A stretch of 64,000 nt of DNA from an uncultured SAR116 cluster alpha proteobacterium (GCA_902592615.1 CACJFI010000001.1:119980-183979), one strand, 5' to 3'. Shown: positions 16,146 through 23,847, numbered from the stretch's first letter. Program-made: numbers and translations. Notes: a model not told the origin generated them from the letters alone.

Positions 16146-16472
16146 ATGTACACAAGAACTCATATTTTTAAATTCATAAATAAAGTATCAAAGGATTCTT
16201 TTAGACTTTTTTGTATAAACTACACTGATACTTTATTTAAAGACGGTTTAAATTTTTCTTTATTTATTGATATATCTGATACATCATTTCAGTTCTTAAC
16301 AGTTTGGAAGTCAGAAAAAGAATGGGCAAATTCTTATAAAAAGTCAGGTGAACATTTAGATATAAAAAAACAGATTAAGGAAATGGGAGCTACAATGACA
16401 ATTGCCGGTGGAAATACAAATGGAAGATATACTTCTCAAACTGACTTTGGGCTTTTAGACAAAATTGATTAG
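16146..16472 (+). CDS. ABM-like dimeric alpha/beta-barrel protein
   Basis: 108 aa. The core FQFLTVWKSEKEWANSYKKS is the strand-helix pattern of antibiotic-biosynthesis-monooxygenase-like domains, preceded by a helix and followed by a short second half. A truncated copy of its N-terminus (MYxRT...MSKxxF..NYTDT) is found as a pseudogene at 35171. Such small barrels act in quinol or heme chemistry, or as ligand-binding dimers; no catalytic residue can be named. It follows the integrase remnant by 57 bases. Confidence 0.6.
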   Translation: MYTRTHIFKFINKVSKDSFRLFCINYTDTLFKDGLNFSLFIDISDTSFQFLTVWKSEKEWANSYKKSGEHLDIKKQIKEMGATMTIAGGNTNGRYTSQTDFGLLDKID

Positions 16473-16601
16473 TGCTAAAGATGATTGGCATTTAAAGATT
16501 AAAGTTGTTGATATTATATTCTTTACGCTTTTATACATTTATTTTGTAGTTATTTAATAAAGTTTGTATAATTATTTTGTTATGAAAAACAAGGTATTCA
16601 G

Positions 16602-16907
16602 ATGTCTGCAAATTTTTGTGTCTTTCTTCATATTAGGTACATGAACCCAAAAGTTATGGGTATAGCTCATGACTATCTTGCATCTAACCAACCAGCTAAA
16701 AATCCAAAAGGAAGATTATGGATGAATTCTTTTCATGTTTCACCTGATAAGGGTTTAGGAGTTCATTGTTTTGATACAAAACAAAATATGGAGAATTTCT
16801 TACCATTTATGAAAGAAAGAATAGAAAACTTTGCAACAAAGTTTGAATGTAAGTTTACTATTGAAACTGGAATATTAAGTCCTGAGCTAACAAAAAGTTT
16901 TGAATAA
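16602..16907 (+). CDS. ABM-like dimeric alpha/beta-barrel protein
   Basis: 101 aa, soluble. The strand-helix layout (LWMNSFHVSPDKGLGVHCFD, then a helix ENFLPFMKERIENFA and strand KFTIETGIL) fits a ferredoxin-like half-barrel as in neighbouring ABM-like genes. Similarity is in layout rather than in a diagnostic motif. Part of the run of small barrel proteins in element 2. Function unknown. Confidence 0.5.
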   Translation: MSANFCVFLHIRYMNPKVMGIAHDYLASNQPAKNPKGRLWMNSFHVSPDKGLGVHCFDTKQNMENFLPFMKERIENFATKFECKFTIETGILSPELTKSFE

Positions 16908-16991
16908 TTTTGCTCTTTATTTTAAATATATATAAACTTTATATTACTCTATGTTTTTTATTAAAATTAAAATTGAAATTTGGAGTTTCTG

Positions 16992-17327
16992 TTGGAAACA
17001 AAAGCAAATTTAATGACTTACAATACTTTTACTTTTAAGACAGAAGCACAAATGCTCCTTTTTATTAGAATTTGGGAAGATAATGGTACAGCATTATTTG
17101 ATAAACTTAAAAAAAAAGGATGTACAAGGTTTTGTCTCAATCAAATATGGAATGTGAAGGGAACATTTAAAACATCTGTACTTTTTGAATATGAAAGTCC
17201 AAATGCTTTTAAACAATGTCAAATAGAGTTAGAAAATTTTACGAAAATTATCTTGAAAGAACTTCAAGCAGCTGACCCTGTTATAGAGGCTAGTAGAAAC
17301 ATTGTTCTTCAAGACTTGAGAGTTTAG
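16992..17327 (+). CDS. ABM-like protein of the QIWN family (paralogue A)
   Basis: About 111 aa from a TTG at 16992 with a GGAG site 6 bases upstream; another TTG lies at 16980 and an ATG at 17013. The segment GCTRFCLNQIWNVKGTFKTS, then VLFEYESPNAFKQCQ and the C-terminal SRNIVLQDLRV match two other proteins in this window (17484-17813 and 33043-33372) in the same order. This defines a paralogous family with the core R-x-[FV]-x-x-x-[QR]-I-W-N-x-x-[GD]-T-[FL]-[KR]. One-domain dimeric barrel by inference; function unknown. Confidence 0.6.
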   Translation: METKANLMTYNTFTFKTEAQMLLFIRIWEDNGTALFDKLKKKGCTRFCLNQIWNVKGTFKTSVLFEYESPNAFKQCQIELENFTKIILKELQAADPVIEASRNIVLQDLRV

Positions 17328-17483
17328 CTATTTCCCTAAGAAGAAACAATTCACTACAACGACATTCTATGTAATAAAATTTGATTACAATAAGCTAGTT
17401 GTATAACTCACTATTATTTTAATTAATTATTAATTAAACTTCTCCGAAATAGATACGGATTATTTTTACTATGAAGAATATAC

Positions 17484-17813
17484 TTAAACTTCAAAAACTG
17501 AAATTCCTCGGCTTCCCTCTATTTTTGCCATAGTCATCAATTCTTTTGTTTTAGGAAGAGTATTGAAATGTTTATCTAAATACTCAACGTTTGCTTCAAA
17601 TGCTTCTTTAGTATCGTATTCAAATAAAATTCCTAATTTAAATGTATCACCTTTGTTCCAAATACGAGTACATACAAAACGTTTTAAACCACGTTTTTTC
17701 ATTTCAGGTGCCCATACTTTACTAGTATTATCAATATGATTTATCATCTCGTTCATCTCAAATTCGGTTGTAAAGACAAGAGTAGTATAATTGATGAGTG
17801 CAGACATCTTCAT
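17484..17813 (-). CDS. ABM-like protein of the QIWN family (paralogue B)
   Basis: 109 aa from the ATG at 17813, which has an AAGGA site just upstream; an in-frame start at 17867 would add an unlikely leader. GLKRFVCTRIWNKGDTFKLG, then ILFEYDTKEAFEANV and GSRGISVFEV align along their length with paralogue A, which is convergent with it 156 bases away. The first of the 39-bp repeats lies 84 bases upstream of its start. Function unknown. Confidence 0.65.
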   Translation of the reverse strand: MKMSALINYTTLVFTTEFEMNEMINHIDNTSKVWAPEMKKRGLKRFVCTRIWNKGDTFKLGILFEYDTKEAFEANVEYLDKHFNTLPKTKELMTMAKIEGSRGISVFEV

Positions 17814-17896
17814 ATTTCCTTTTTTAATTCTCAAATTATCATATAATTTAAAGTTTATTACAATCAATTATGAAATTTTAACTGTAAACAAATTCC

Positions 17897-17935
17897 CCAT
17901 CTGCTGCACACCCTAACTATACATATCTAGCCATA
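17897..17935. repeat. 39-bp repeat, copy A
   Basis: Begins CCATCTGCTGCACACC and ends TCTAGCCATA. Identical to 18630-18668 and 19316-19354. Copies A and B continue as diverged repeats for about another 60-100 bases (shared CTGACTCATACAG, CACTGTAAGCA and CAATTGACTCTGATTA). It lies upstream of a minus-strand gene. Confidence 0.9.
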
Positions 17936-18127
17936 CCACCCCTGACTCATACAGCCACTGTAAGCATATTGGATGTACAATTGACTCTGATTATAGCAAT
18001 GGCTCTCTATGACACATTAAAATGGTTAACACTTATAGAGGTATATCATTTTGATTAAGGTAAGGATAATAGCTTAAATCATAAGTAAATTAGTAATCAA
18101 TATTCTTAAATAGTTTAAAAGTAATTA

Positions 18128-18520
18128 TTATGAACTATGATTGAAACCAGAATGATGCTTTTTGAATTTGGCACCAAAAGGAGTTAGTGCATCAATTAAA
18201 TCTTGTTTAGAGTTGCCAAAAACTAGCCATTCTTTTATGTCAACATGATTCATTACTTCCTCGGCTATAGGGCTTGACATATGGTTGTTTAAACGTTGCA
18301 TTGCCCCGTCACTGTCAATAAATGACTCAACTAATGTTGCTTCTAAATTATCATCAGACAAATACCATTCATAACTTATAGTTTTTTCCTCCTTTAAATC
18401 AAATACGTACTTTGTAGCACGTTCATTTGCCCATTTTCTAAATTCGTTAGCATCAGACTTGATACTACATTGAATAGTAAATATAATTTTTTGTGATTTT
18501 GTATTAAGTTCACCCATCAT
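18128..18520 (-). CDS. Putative ABM-like (quinol-monooxygenase-type) protein
   Basis: 130 aa. Strand IIFTIQCSIKSDANEFRKWA, strand TISYEWYLSDDN, strand ATLVESFIDSDGAMQRLNNH and helix SPIAEEVMNHVDIKEWLVFG follow the order of antibiotic-biosynthesis-monooxygenase-like proteins; ES-x-x-[DS]-x-x-A-x-x-x-H is typical there. An AGAGGA site precedes the ATG. A 39-bp repeat copy lies 110 bases upstream. Probably a dimeric barrel enzyme or binding protein of unknown substrate. Confidence 0.65.
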   Translation of the reverse strand: MMGELNTKSQKIIFTIQCSIKSDANEFRKWANERATKYVFDLKEEKTISYEWYLSDDNLEATLVESFIDSDGAMQRLNNHMSSPIAEEVMNHVDIKEWLVFGNSKQDLIDALTPFGAKFKKHHSGFNHSS

Positions 18521-18629
18521 TTTTTCCTCTTTTAATTTAAATTAATTATAAAAGTACATGATAAGTAATAACATATTTGAATATAAACCATTTATTTTTA
18601 TAAAAATATCACTCAACTCTTTAAAAACT

Positions 18630-18668
18630 CCATCTGCTGCACACCCTAACTATACATATCTAGCCATA
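18630..18668. repeat. 39-bp repeat, copy B
   Basis: Identical to copy A. The following bases contain an extra tandem GACTCATACA unit compared with copy A, then return to similarity. Confidence 0.9.
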
Positions 18669-18824
18669 TTATCCCTGACTCATACAGACTCATACAGCCA
18701 CTGTAAGCACATAGATGCACAATTGACTCTGATTACATTAGTCCTGCTAAATATCTTTTTATGAGACATTAAACTGGTTGTTCTATGTAAGTAGTAGGTA
18801 TTGTCTCAAATGACTAAGTAAATG

Positions 18825-19190
18825 TTAATTTTTCGCGGCATATGTCTTAGCAGCCGTTGCATTAAATTCTAAAGCTACACACTCAGTATCACCTTCAACC
18901 CAACCATCATGACCAGGTTCAATTACATACACATCACCTGCAACAAAAGTTTCAACGGTACCATCATTATGCTTCGCAGACATGGAGCCGGATAGTACAG
19001 TTCCAACATGACGTGCTTGACAACTTTCACCACCTACTACAGGTTTAATACAAGTTGACCAACTCCAACCAGGTTGAAGTACCATTTTGGCAGCTGCAAC
19101 ACCACCTAAATCACATACATGGACATTTGCTTTATCTGGACTTCGTAACTCGTCTGGATTATTAAAAGATTTCTTTACTATCCCTGACAT
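18825..19190 (-). CDS. Cupin-domain protein
   Basis: 121-aa single-domain cupin. The beta-strand pattern VLQPGWSWSTCIKP, RHVGTVLSGSMSAKHNDGTV and GDVYVIEPGHDGWVEGD corresponds to cupin motifs 1 and 2. The usual motif-1 metal ligands (HxH) are reduced to a lone RHVG histidine, so metal binding is uncertain. Its codon use is visibly less AT-rich than the flanking genes, suggesting a different origin. It is followed in its own direction by the ABM-like gene at 18128-18520, with a 39-bp repeat 126 bases upstream. Possibly an isomerase or sensor for a small organic acid (inference). Confidence 0.8.
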   Translation of the reverse strand: MSGIVKKSFNNPDELRSPDKANVHVCDLGGVAAAKMVLQPGWSWSTCIKPVVGGESCQARHVGTVLSGSMSAKHNDGTVETFVAGDVYVIEPGHDGWVEGDTECVALEFNATAAKTYAAKN

Positions 19191-19315
19191 TATTTTCTCC
19201 TTTTATCATTTAATTTATGTTCATCTAAAACCATTTAAAAAGCAAATCTTTTAAAAAAAACTTGGTTAAGCGTAATTTTTAAATACATTGAATAAAATAT
19301 CATTATTAAATAACC

Positions 19316-19354
19316 CCATCTGCTGCACACCCTAACTATACATATCTAGCCATA
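19316..19354. repeat. 39-bp repeat, copy C
   Basis: Third identical copy; beyond position 19357 it no longer matches copies A and B. The 575-base gap around it (19191-19765) holds no gene, only this repeat, a 12-bp tandem repeat and the decayed tRNA end. Confidence 0.9.
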
Positions 19355-19473
19355 CCTCCATGTCCCATGCCCGGGGAATGTTACACTTTAAGTGATACAT
19401 ATAAGTGATATTAAAGAAGGGTATATTAATACACTTACATACCCACTTACCCTATACTAGTAACGGTTAATTT

Positions 19474-19497
19474 AACTGATGCACAAACTGATGCACA
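19474..19497. repeat. 12-bp perfect tandem repeat near the right end of element 2
   Basis: Two exact adjacent copies of AACTGATGCACA. Their spacing and position (about 100 bases inside the decayed tRNA end) parallel the tandem TTTGACACAG repeats of element 1, so they are candidate arm sites of the lost integrase. Confidence 0.55.
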
Positions 19498-19569
19498 TTT
19501 CGTGCGTATTGACATTAGGTATGTAATACATAATCTAAGGGTATAGCCTATGTAGCAGTGTGTGTAGTG

Positions 19570-19656
19570 CATTGGATAGGCATAGAACTTTCACTCAGAG
19601 CACGCCATAACTTATTGTTTATCATCAAATATTTAAAAGAATTGATTTTAAATAAT
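19570..19656. repeat. Decayed tRNA-Arg 3' end plus 48-bp junction sequence, copy 2
   Basis: 19570-19608 keeps pieces of the tRNA-Arg 3' part (TTGGATAG, then CTCAGAGCACGCCAT against CTCAGAGCGCACCAT) with deletions. The next 48 bases match 9804-9851 with two mismatches. It marks the outer right border of the accreted island. Confidence 0.75.
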
Positions 19657-19765
19657 ATTATTTTTACTTGGTAATAATTTAGTAACTAATTAACTTAATT
19701 CTTATAATTAGTTACTAAATCTAAGTCATATAAATAGAACTTATAAAGAATTTTAAGAACTTGGA

Positions 19766-20254
19766 TTAGTTTAGTTTATAACTTCCTTTAAATATATTCT
19801 TACTTTGTGTAAACCCTTTTTTTGCTGATTGTATTTGAACTCGTTTAACAGTACCTGTTCCTGATATAGACTTATATTTGCCAGTACCTCCGATGAATTC
19901 AAAAGTTCCTGAACCACTCTTACCTACTTCACCTGAACCTTTATATTTTGTAAAAGCAGTATCCCCATTAGCAAATAGAAATTTACATATACCACTTTCG
20001 TCATTAAATTTACCTTTTGATGTAGTAAGCCCACCCACACATTGAACAGATGAGTTATTTCCAAATTTAGTTCCATTCATAGCAACACCACTATATAAAC
20101 CGTCGTATGTTACTGAAAGGTTGCCATTACCAGCATTCATAATATTTAAAGACCATGCACCATAACCCTCAAGATGTATTTTCCCAGAATGCCCATCTGC
20201 ATAGGTGCTAAAATTAACAAATAAAAAACTTATAATAACTAATATTATTTTCAT
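19766..20254 (-). CDS. Secreted beta-barrel-like protein
   Basis: 162 aa with a signal peptide (MKIILVIISFLFVNFSTYA-DG). The mature part is glycine- and serine-rich with repeated short strands. The stretch FEFIGGTGKYKSISGTGT near residues 120-137 is the GGTGKYxxxxG pattern of allene-oxide-cyclase-like/dirigent-like beta barrels found in secreted bacterial proteins. Two cysteines (SVQCVGG, GICKF) may form a disulfide. Periplasmic; ligand and role unknown. Single gene, with no partner in the same direction. Confidence 0.65.
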   Translation of the reverse strand: MKIILVIISFLFVNFSTYADGHSGKIHLEGYGAWSLNIMNAGNGNLSVTYDGLYSGVAMNGTKFGNNSSVQCVGGLTTSKGKFNDESGICKFLFANGDTAFTKYKGSGEVGKSGSGTFEFIGGTGKYKSISGTGTVKRVQIQSAKKGFTQSKNIFKGSYKLN

Positions 20255-20983
20255 AAAAAAACCTCAAAATTTAGAATTATTAATATAGATAATTAACCTT
20301 AACAAAATTTAAATTATTTAAAATAAAATATTTAAAAATTCATGGAATTAAATTTAAGAAATTATTTTTTATTGTTGATATTATTTTGATTAGATTTTCT
20401 TATGTCATTCATTTTTAGAAAAAATATAAAGTTCCAAGAATTAACAAAACCCAGCAAAGAGTTTCTATACTTATAACTTTATAAAATGTTTTAAGTCTTT
20501 TTCTCATTTAAAATGTTCTTGTCTCTATTGTACCAAATATAAAATATCTAAAATAAAAGGTACGAAAATTGCACGAATTATGAAAGTAATTTTCCTTCCT
20601 TTAATTATAAGAGAGTCTTCGGGCTCTCTTTTTCTTTTATTGTCTTTTTTGGTTTATTTAAAAATTACATTATAAATAGACCAATAAGAGTTAGGACAAA
20701 GGATTGTTTTAAATGCAAAGACTGGAAAGAAGTAAGGTTGAAAAAATAGATTTGAAAACATTTTAAAATCTCACTTAATTAAACATTTAAAGAGAAATAT
20801 CTAAATGTTGTCTTATGGTATAAAAGGTAATTCTTTAATATTATTTATGTGTAATTAAATTAAAAATAAAATATTTAACATCAGATTTTAATATGTTAAT
20901 TTTTACCTTTACAAGGTATATGTTTTTATATCTTACTAATATTAATTACCCTGATATGGGAAATAATTTTATAGTTAAATAAT
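20255..20983. other. 729-base gap without a convincing gene
   Basis: Very AT-rich. It contains a strong plus-strand terminator at 20610-20638 with no recognised gene before it, and a short reading frame with a CFKCKDW zinc-knuckle-like piece near 20700 but no start codon. A small RNA ending at the terminator, or the remains of deleted genes, are both possible. Confidence 0.5.
20610..20638 (+). terminator. Rho-independent terminator with UUCG loop
   Basis: An 8-bp stem (AGAGAGTC with GGCTCTCT, one G-U pair) closed by a TTCG tetraloop, followed by a U-rich tract. It is a textbook plus-strand terminator, yet the nearest upstream plus-strand protein gene ends more than 3 kb away, so it probably ends an unannotated small transcript. 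Confidence 0.8.
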
Positions 20984-21184
20984 ATGACAAAAAAACTTTC
21001 AAGTAATTTTGACCAATGGTGGAATGACGGAGAAAATAAATTTACTAAGTTAATATTTATTTTTACAAGTTGGTGGGATGATGGAAATAGTAAACTATTA
21101 AAGGCAATTTTCATATCTTTAGCTTTCCATTTAATTTTTGCCACTTTTTGGCTTTTGTTAAAGGGATTTGACTACATAACTTAA
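20984..21184 (+). CDS. Small membrane protein with internal WW-DG repeat
   Basis: 66 aa. Residues 12-27 and 29-46 form a tandem duplication, FDQWWNDGENKFTKLIFIF followed by TSWWDDGNSKLLKAIFI (shared pattern WW-[ND]-D-G-x-x-K-[FL]-x-K-x-I-F-I). A hydrophobic C-terminal span follows (SLAFHLIFATFWLLL). A weak ribosome site precedes the ATG. No family recognised; probably peripheral or anchored at the inner membrane. Confidence 0.5.
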   Translation: MTKKLSSNFDQWWNDGENKFTKLIFIFTSWWDDGNSKLLKAIFISLAFHLIFATFWLLLKGFDYIT

Positions 21185-21187
21185 TTT

Positions 21188-21316
21188 ATGATTGGAAAAA
21201 AATTGAACAAAAAAGGTAAACCACATTCTTATATTTTTAAATGGTATTTTTGTGCATATTTAATTATAGCAATTACAGTTGCTTACTTGGAATATGACAA
21301 CTGGTTTAGCTTGTGA
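21188..21316 (+). CDS. 42-aa single-span membrane protein
   Basis: Starts four bases after the previous stop, so likely co-transcribed. A basic N-terminus (MIGKKLNKKGKPHSYIFKW) is followed by one membrane helix (CAYLIIAITVAYL) and a short acidic/aromatic tail. Positive-inside orientation implies a cytoplasmic N-terminus. No family recognised. Confidence 0.45.
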   Translation: MIGKKLNKKGKPHSYIFKWYFCAYLIIAITVAYLEYDNWFSL

Positions 21317-21508
21317 TTTACAATTTTGATCAAATATCATTATATATAATTCTTAAGTTAACTATCCTATCTTAGCATAACCCTTATGTCCGTTAGACAG
21401 CATCACATTATAAGTTTTAAATATAAAAAAATATTACAGTTAGGTATATTTATACATAAATCTACTTTTGCTTACTAAGCACTAGTGAAAGTCAATTAGG
21501 GTAAAAAA

Positions 21509-21640
21509 ATGGTAGACAATTTTGCACCTGCTACCACAGATACAATAATAAAAAAGCACTCTTCAGCACATGTATTCAAACTCAAGTATTGTATTGTAAG
21601 TGAATCCAACTTTCATCATCAAATAGTAATATTGTTATAA
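21509..21640 (+). CDS. Questionable 43-aa reading frame
   Basis: ATG at 21509 opens MVDNFAPATTDTIIKKHSS and continues for 43 codons. The N-terminal half looks protein-like but the rest does not, and no ribosome site is obvious. Possibly a truncated remnant. It lies in an otherwise empty 430-base stretch (21317-21747). Confidence 0.2.
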   Translation: MVDNFAPATTDTIIKKHSSAHVFKLKYCIVSESNFHHQIVILL

Positions 21641-21747
21641 TAACATCTATTTATCTAATATATTTTATTTATAATTAAACTGATTAATACATTTATAAAT
21701 ATTAAATGCATATTGATAATGTTTCAAATATGTATATTTGTTAATAT

Positions 21748-21822
21748 ATGATATACATAAATAAGTCAGAATTAATTTTATTTGGATTATTTATATATTC
21801 CTTACATATGATAATTTATTGA
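21748..21822 (+). CDS. 24-aa membrane mini-protein, relative of the one at 14266
   Basis: Contains ELILFGLFI, nearly the same as ELVLFGLFI in the mini-gene at 14266-14343, with a 23-base stretch differing at only one base. As there, it stands directly before another small membrane-protein gene. No clear ribosome site. Conservation of this short peptide at two sites argues that it, or its RNA, has a function. Confidence 0.35.
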   Translation: MIYINKSELILFGLFIYSLHMIIY

Positions 21823-21845
21823 AAAACTATGAACGAATGTAAAAT

Positions 21846-22100
21846 ATGAGTACCGGTATAATTTTAGGTTTAGGTCTAATAACCATCTCCATTTGTTTTT
21901 TTGTAATGCTTAATATTCCATATTGGCTATTATTATGGAACAAAAGAAAAAATTCGGATTTAGGTTTAAATAAAAATTATCATCAATGGGTATATTCCTC
22001 AGATGATATTTTAAATAAGGTGCTTAAGTTTTGCATTTATTGTTTATATGGTTATGGTGTTTACATTTTTACAATAGAGATTTGGTCTAAATTTTTTTGA
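21846..22100 (+). CDS. Small two-span membrane protein
   Basis: 84 aa. Membrane segments at residues 4-30 (IILGLGLITISICFFVMLNI region) and 62-80 (FCIYCLYGYGVYIFTIEIW) flank a polar loop with KRKNSDLGLNKNYH. No recognisable family. Last of a row of tiny membrane-protein genes at 20984-22100. Confidence 0.5.
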   Translation: MSTGIILGLGLITISICFFVMLNIPYWLLLWNKRKNSDLGLNKNYHQWVYSSDDILNKVLKFCIYCLYGYGVYIFTIEIWSKFF

Positions 22101-22309
22101 ATTAATCACAATCTACCTGTAACACATTATAGCGAAACTTGATTGATCAAACTCTTTAATCCGATGATCGATGTGCACTTAAGGTAGTGTTATTTAATGT
22201 TATTGTTGTTAAATATGTAAATAAAGCTTGATACAACTTACGAAAAATGACTTGAATTAATTTAAGTAATTAAAAAACAAATCATATTCTATTTTGTGGA
22301 GATATAGAT

Positions 22310-22624
22310 ATGGACAAATATATTAATGTTAACGTCGATAAATTAGCTAATATTTATTTTGAAGGAAATGTTATTAGTAGGAATATTTTTTTTGAAGATG
22401 GTTCAAAAAAAACACTTGGTGTGATGTTGCCTGGTAAATATGTATTTAATACTCAAGTAAAAGAGAAAATGGAAATTATTTCTGGAAAACTTAGTCTAAA
22501 GCTTCCAAATTATAATGATTGGAAATTGATAGAAGCGGGAATGGATTTTAATATTCCTAAAAATTCTTCATTCAAAGTAGATGTATTAGAATTAGTTAAC
22601 TACATTTGCTCTTACTACGATTAA
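22310..22624 (+). CDS. ppnP: Pyrimidine/purine nucleoside phosphorylase PpnP
   Basis: 104-aa cupin-like enzyme of the PpnP (YaiE, DUF1255) family, which phosphorolyses several nucleosides to base plus ribose-1-phosphate. Conserved pattern against E. coli PpnP: LGVMLPGKYVFNTQVKEKME (E. coli [20 protein letters not shown]), ISGKLSLKLPN, W-x-x-x-EAG-x-x-FNIPKNS-x-F-x-V-x-V, and the terminal YICSYYD against YLCRYL. Full length for the family. A GTGGAGA site precedes the ATG. Cytoplasmic nucleoside salvage. Confidence 0.9.
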   Translation: MDKYINVNVDKLANIYFEGNVISRNIFFEDGSKKTLGVMLPGKYVFNTQVKEKMEIISGKLSLKLPNYNDWKLIEAGMDFNIPKNSSFKVDVLELVNYICSYYD

Positions 22625-22673
22625 TAATATTTTTACTGTTTAATGATTAATTTAAAATAAAAGAGAAATTGAA

Positions 22674-23021
22674 GTGTTTATTTTTTTAAAAATTATAGTT
22701 ACAGCTTTAATAATTGTTATCGTTACTGAGATAGCTAAATTTAATGACAGGATTGGTGGATTAATAGCTGCCTTACCCATTACAACATTTATTATTTTAT
22801 TTTGGCTGCATTTTGAAAATAATTCAATAGAGAAAATATCTAATCATGCATCATATACATTATTATATGTACTTCCAACACTACCAATGTTTCTAGTTTT
22901 TCCTTATCTAATTAATAAATTTGGTTTTTACTGGTCAATTTTAATTAGTGTATTCATAACTACTTTATTTATAGTTTTAGTCCATATTTTAACTAAAAAA
23001 TATGGGTATAAGATTTTATAA
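22674..23021 (+). CDS. DUF3147-family membrane protein
   Basis: 115 aa with four membrane segments. The segment VTEIAKFNDRIGGLIAALPI followed by TTFIILFW (residues about 16-44) is the DUF3147 pattern. It starts with GTG. Members of this family resemble one half of small multidrug-type transporters; function is not established. It lies 49 bases after ppnP, same strand. Confidence 0.75.
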   Translation: MFIFLKIIVTALIIVIVTEIAKFNDRIGGLIAALPITTFIILFWLHFENNSIEKISNHASYTLLYVLPTLPMFLVFPYLINKFGFYWSILISVFITTLFIVLVHILTKKYGYKIL

Positions 23022-23097
23022 AGCCATTTGAATATTAAACTGGTAGTATTAGGGTAATAAATTTCTATAGTTCTAATTCTAGCGCTTTGAGTAATTT

Positions 23098-23847
23098 ATG
23101 AATTTTAATTATTTTGAACATTTTACTTTAACTTTAATATGTTTATCTATATTTGTTGGAGGTATAGTTAAAGGGTCTGTAGGCATTGGAATGTCAATGT
23201 TTTCTGTTCCAATAATAGCCTTTGTTTTACCTCCCACTAAAGCGATGATGCTTTTATGTTTTCCTGTTATATTAACAAATCTTATCCAAATGAATGTAAA
23301 ACAAGCAATTAGCAATAATAGATTTCTACTAATGTTCTTAATGCTTTTTATAGGAATATTAATTGGTGGAAAGTTAATATTAGAATTAAACTTTCAGGCA
23401 ATTTCAATTATAATTGCATTAACTATTATTTTTTTTACATCAATTAATTTTTTTGGGTTGAATCTTAAAAATATAAATAAAAAAAATGAAAAAATATTAT
23501 CTGTAATTATAGGCTTTTTTTCGGGTATACTTGGTGGTTTGTCTACATTCTACGCACCACCTATAATTACTTTTTTAGTTTCATTAAATTTGGAGAAAGA
23601 ATGTTTTATAAGAACCACTGCAACAATGTATTTTTTAGCTTCAATACCATTGTATTCTTCACTTATTTATCACGGCTTAGGTAATTTCTATGATTTGTTA
23701 ATAAGTTTTTTTTTAAGTGCCCCGGCATTGATAGGACAATATTTTGGGACCAAAATTAGAATGAAGTTATCAAATGAAATCTTTAAAAAGACAGTTTTAT
23801 CAATTTTAATAATTATTGGATTTTCACTATTAATCAAAAATTTATAA
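23098..23847 (+). CDS. TSUP-family (TauE/SafE) sulfite/anion exporter
   Basis: 249-aa inner-membrane protein with about seven to eight spans. The first half has the TSUP motif GGIVKGSVGIGMSMFSVPII and the second half the related GFFSGILGGLSTFYAPPI, the two repeats of the family. TSUP proteins export sulfite, sulfonates or organosulfur compounds. A paralogue with closely matching segments is encoded at 45803-46546. No co-transcribed enzyme indicates the substrate; with a sulfatase in the same window, a sulfur oxyanion is plausible (inference). Confidence 0.88.
   Translation: MNFNYFEHFTLTLICLSIFVGGIVKGSVGIGMSMFSVPIIAFVLPPTKAMMLLCFPVILTNLIQMNVKQAISNNRFLLMFLMLFIGILIGGKLILELNFQAISIIIALTIIFFTSINFFGLNLKNINKKNEKILSVIIGFFSGILGGLSTFYAPPIITFLVSLNLEKECFIRTTATMYFLASIPLYSSLIYHGLGNFYDLLISFFLSAPALIGQYFGTKIRMKLSNEIFKKTVLSILIIIGFSLLIKNL

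Larger units (their letters stand above)
15885..19608. mobile_element. Decayed second tRNA-Arg element (element 2)
   Basis: Between attR of element 1 and a degenerate tRNA-Arg 3' end at 19570-19608 lie an integrase N-terminal remnant at the tRNA-proximal end, four ABM-like genes on both strands plus one related family member, a cupin gene, three copies of a 39-bp repeat, and a 12-bp tandem repeat near the right end. This fits an older integration at the same tRNA whose integrase has been lost. The borders are inferred from decayed sequence. Confidence 0.6.

Noticed and set aside
17897..19354. The 39-bp repeats as a CRISPR array
   Set aside because: Only three copies, 690-740 bases apart with genes between them, and no cas genes.
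17897..19354. The 39-bp repeats as integron attC sites
   Set aside because: They lack the paired inverse core sites (GTTRRRY/RYYYAAC) and long imperfect palindrome, and no integron integrase is present. A cassette-like layout remains only a hypothesis.
21509..21640. A firm gene call for the 43-codon frame
   Set aside because: Only the first half looks protein-like, with no ribosome site; kept at low confidence.
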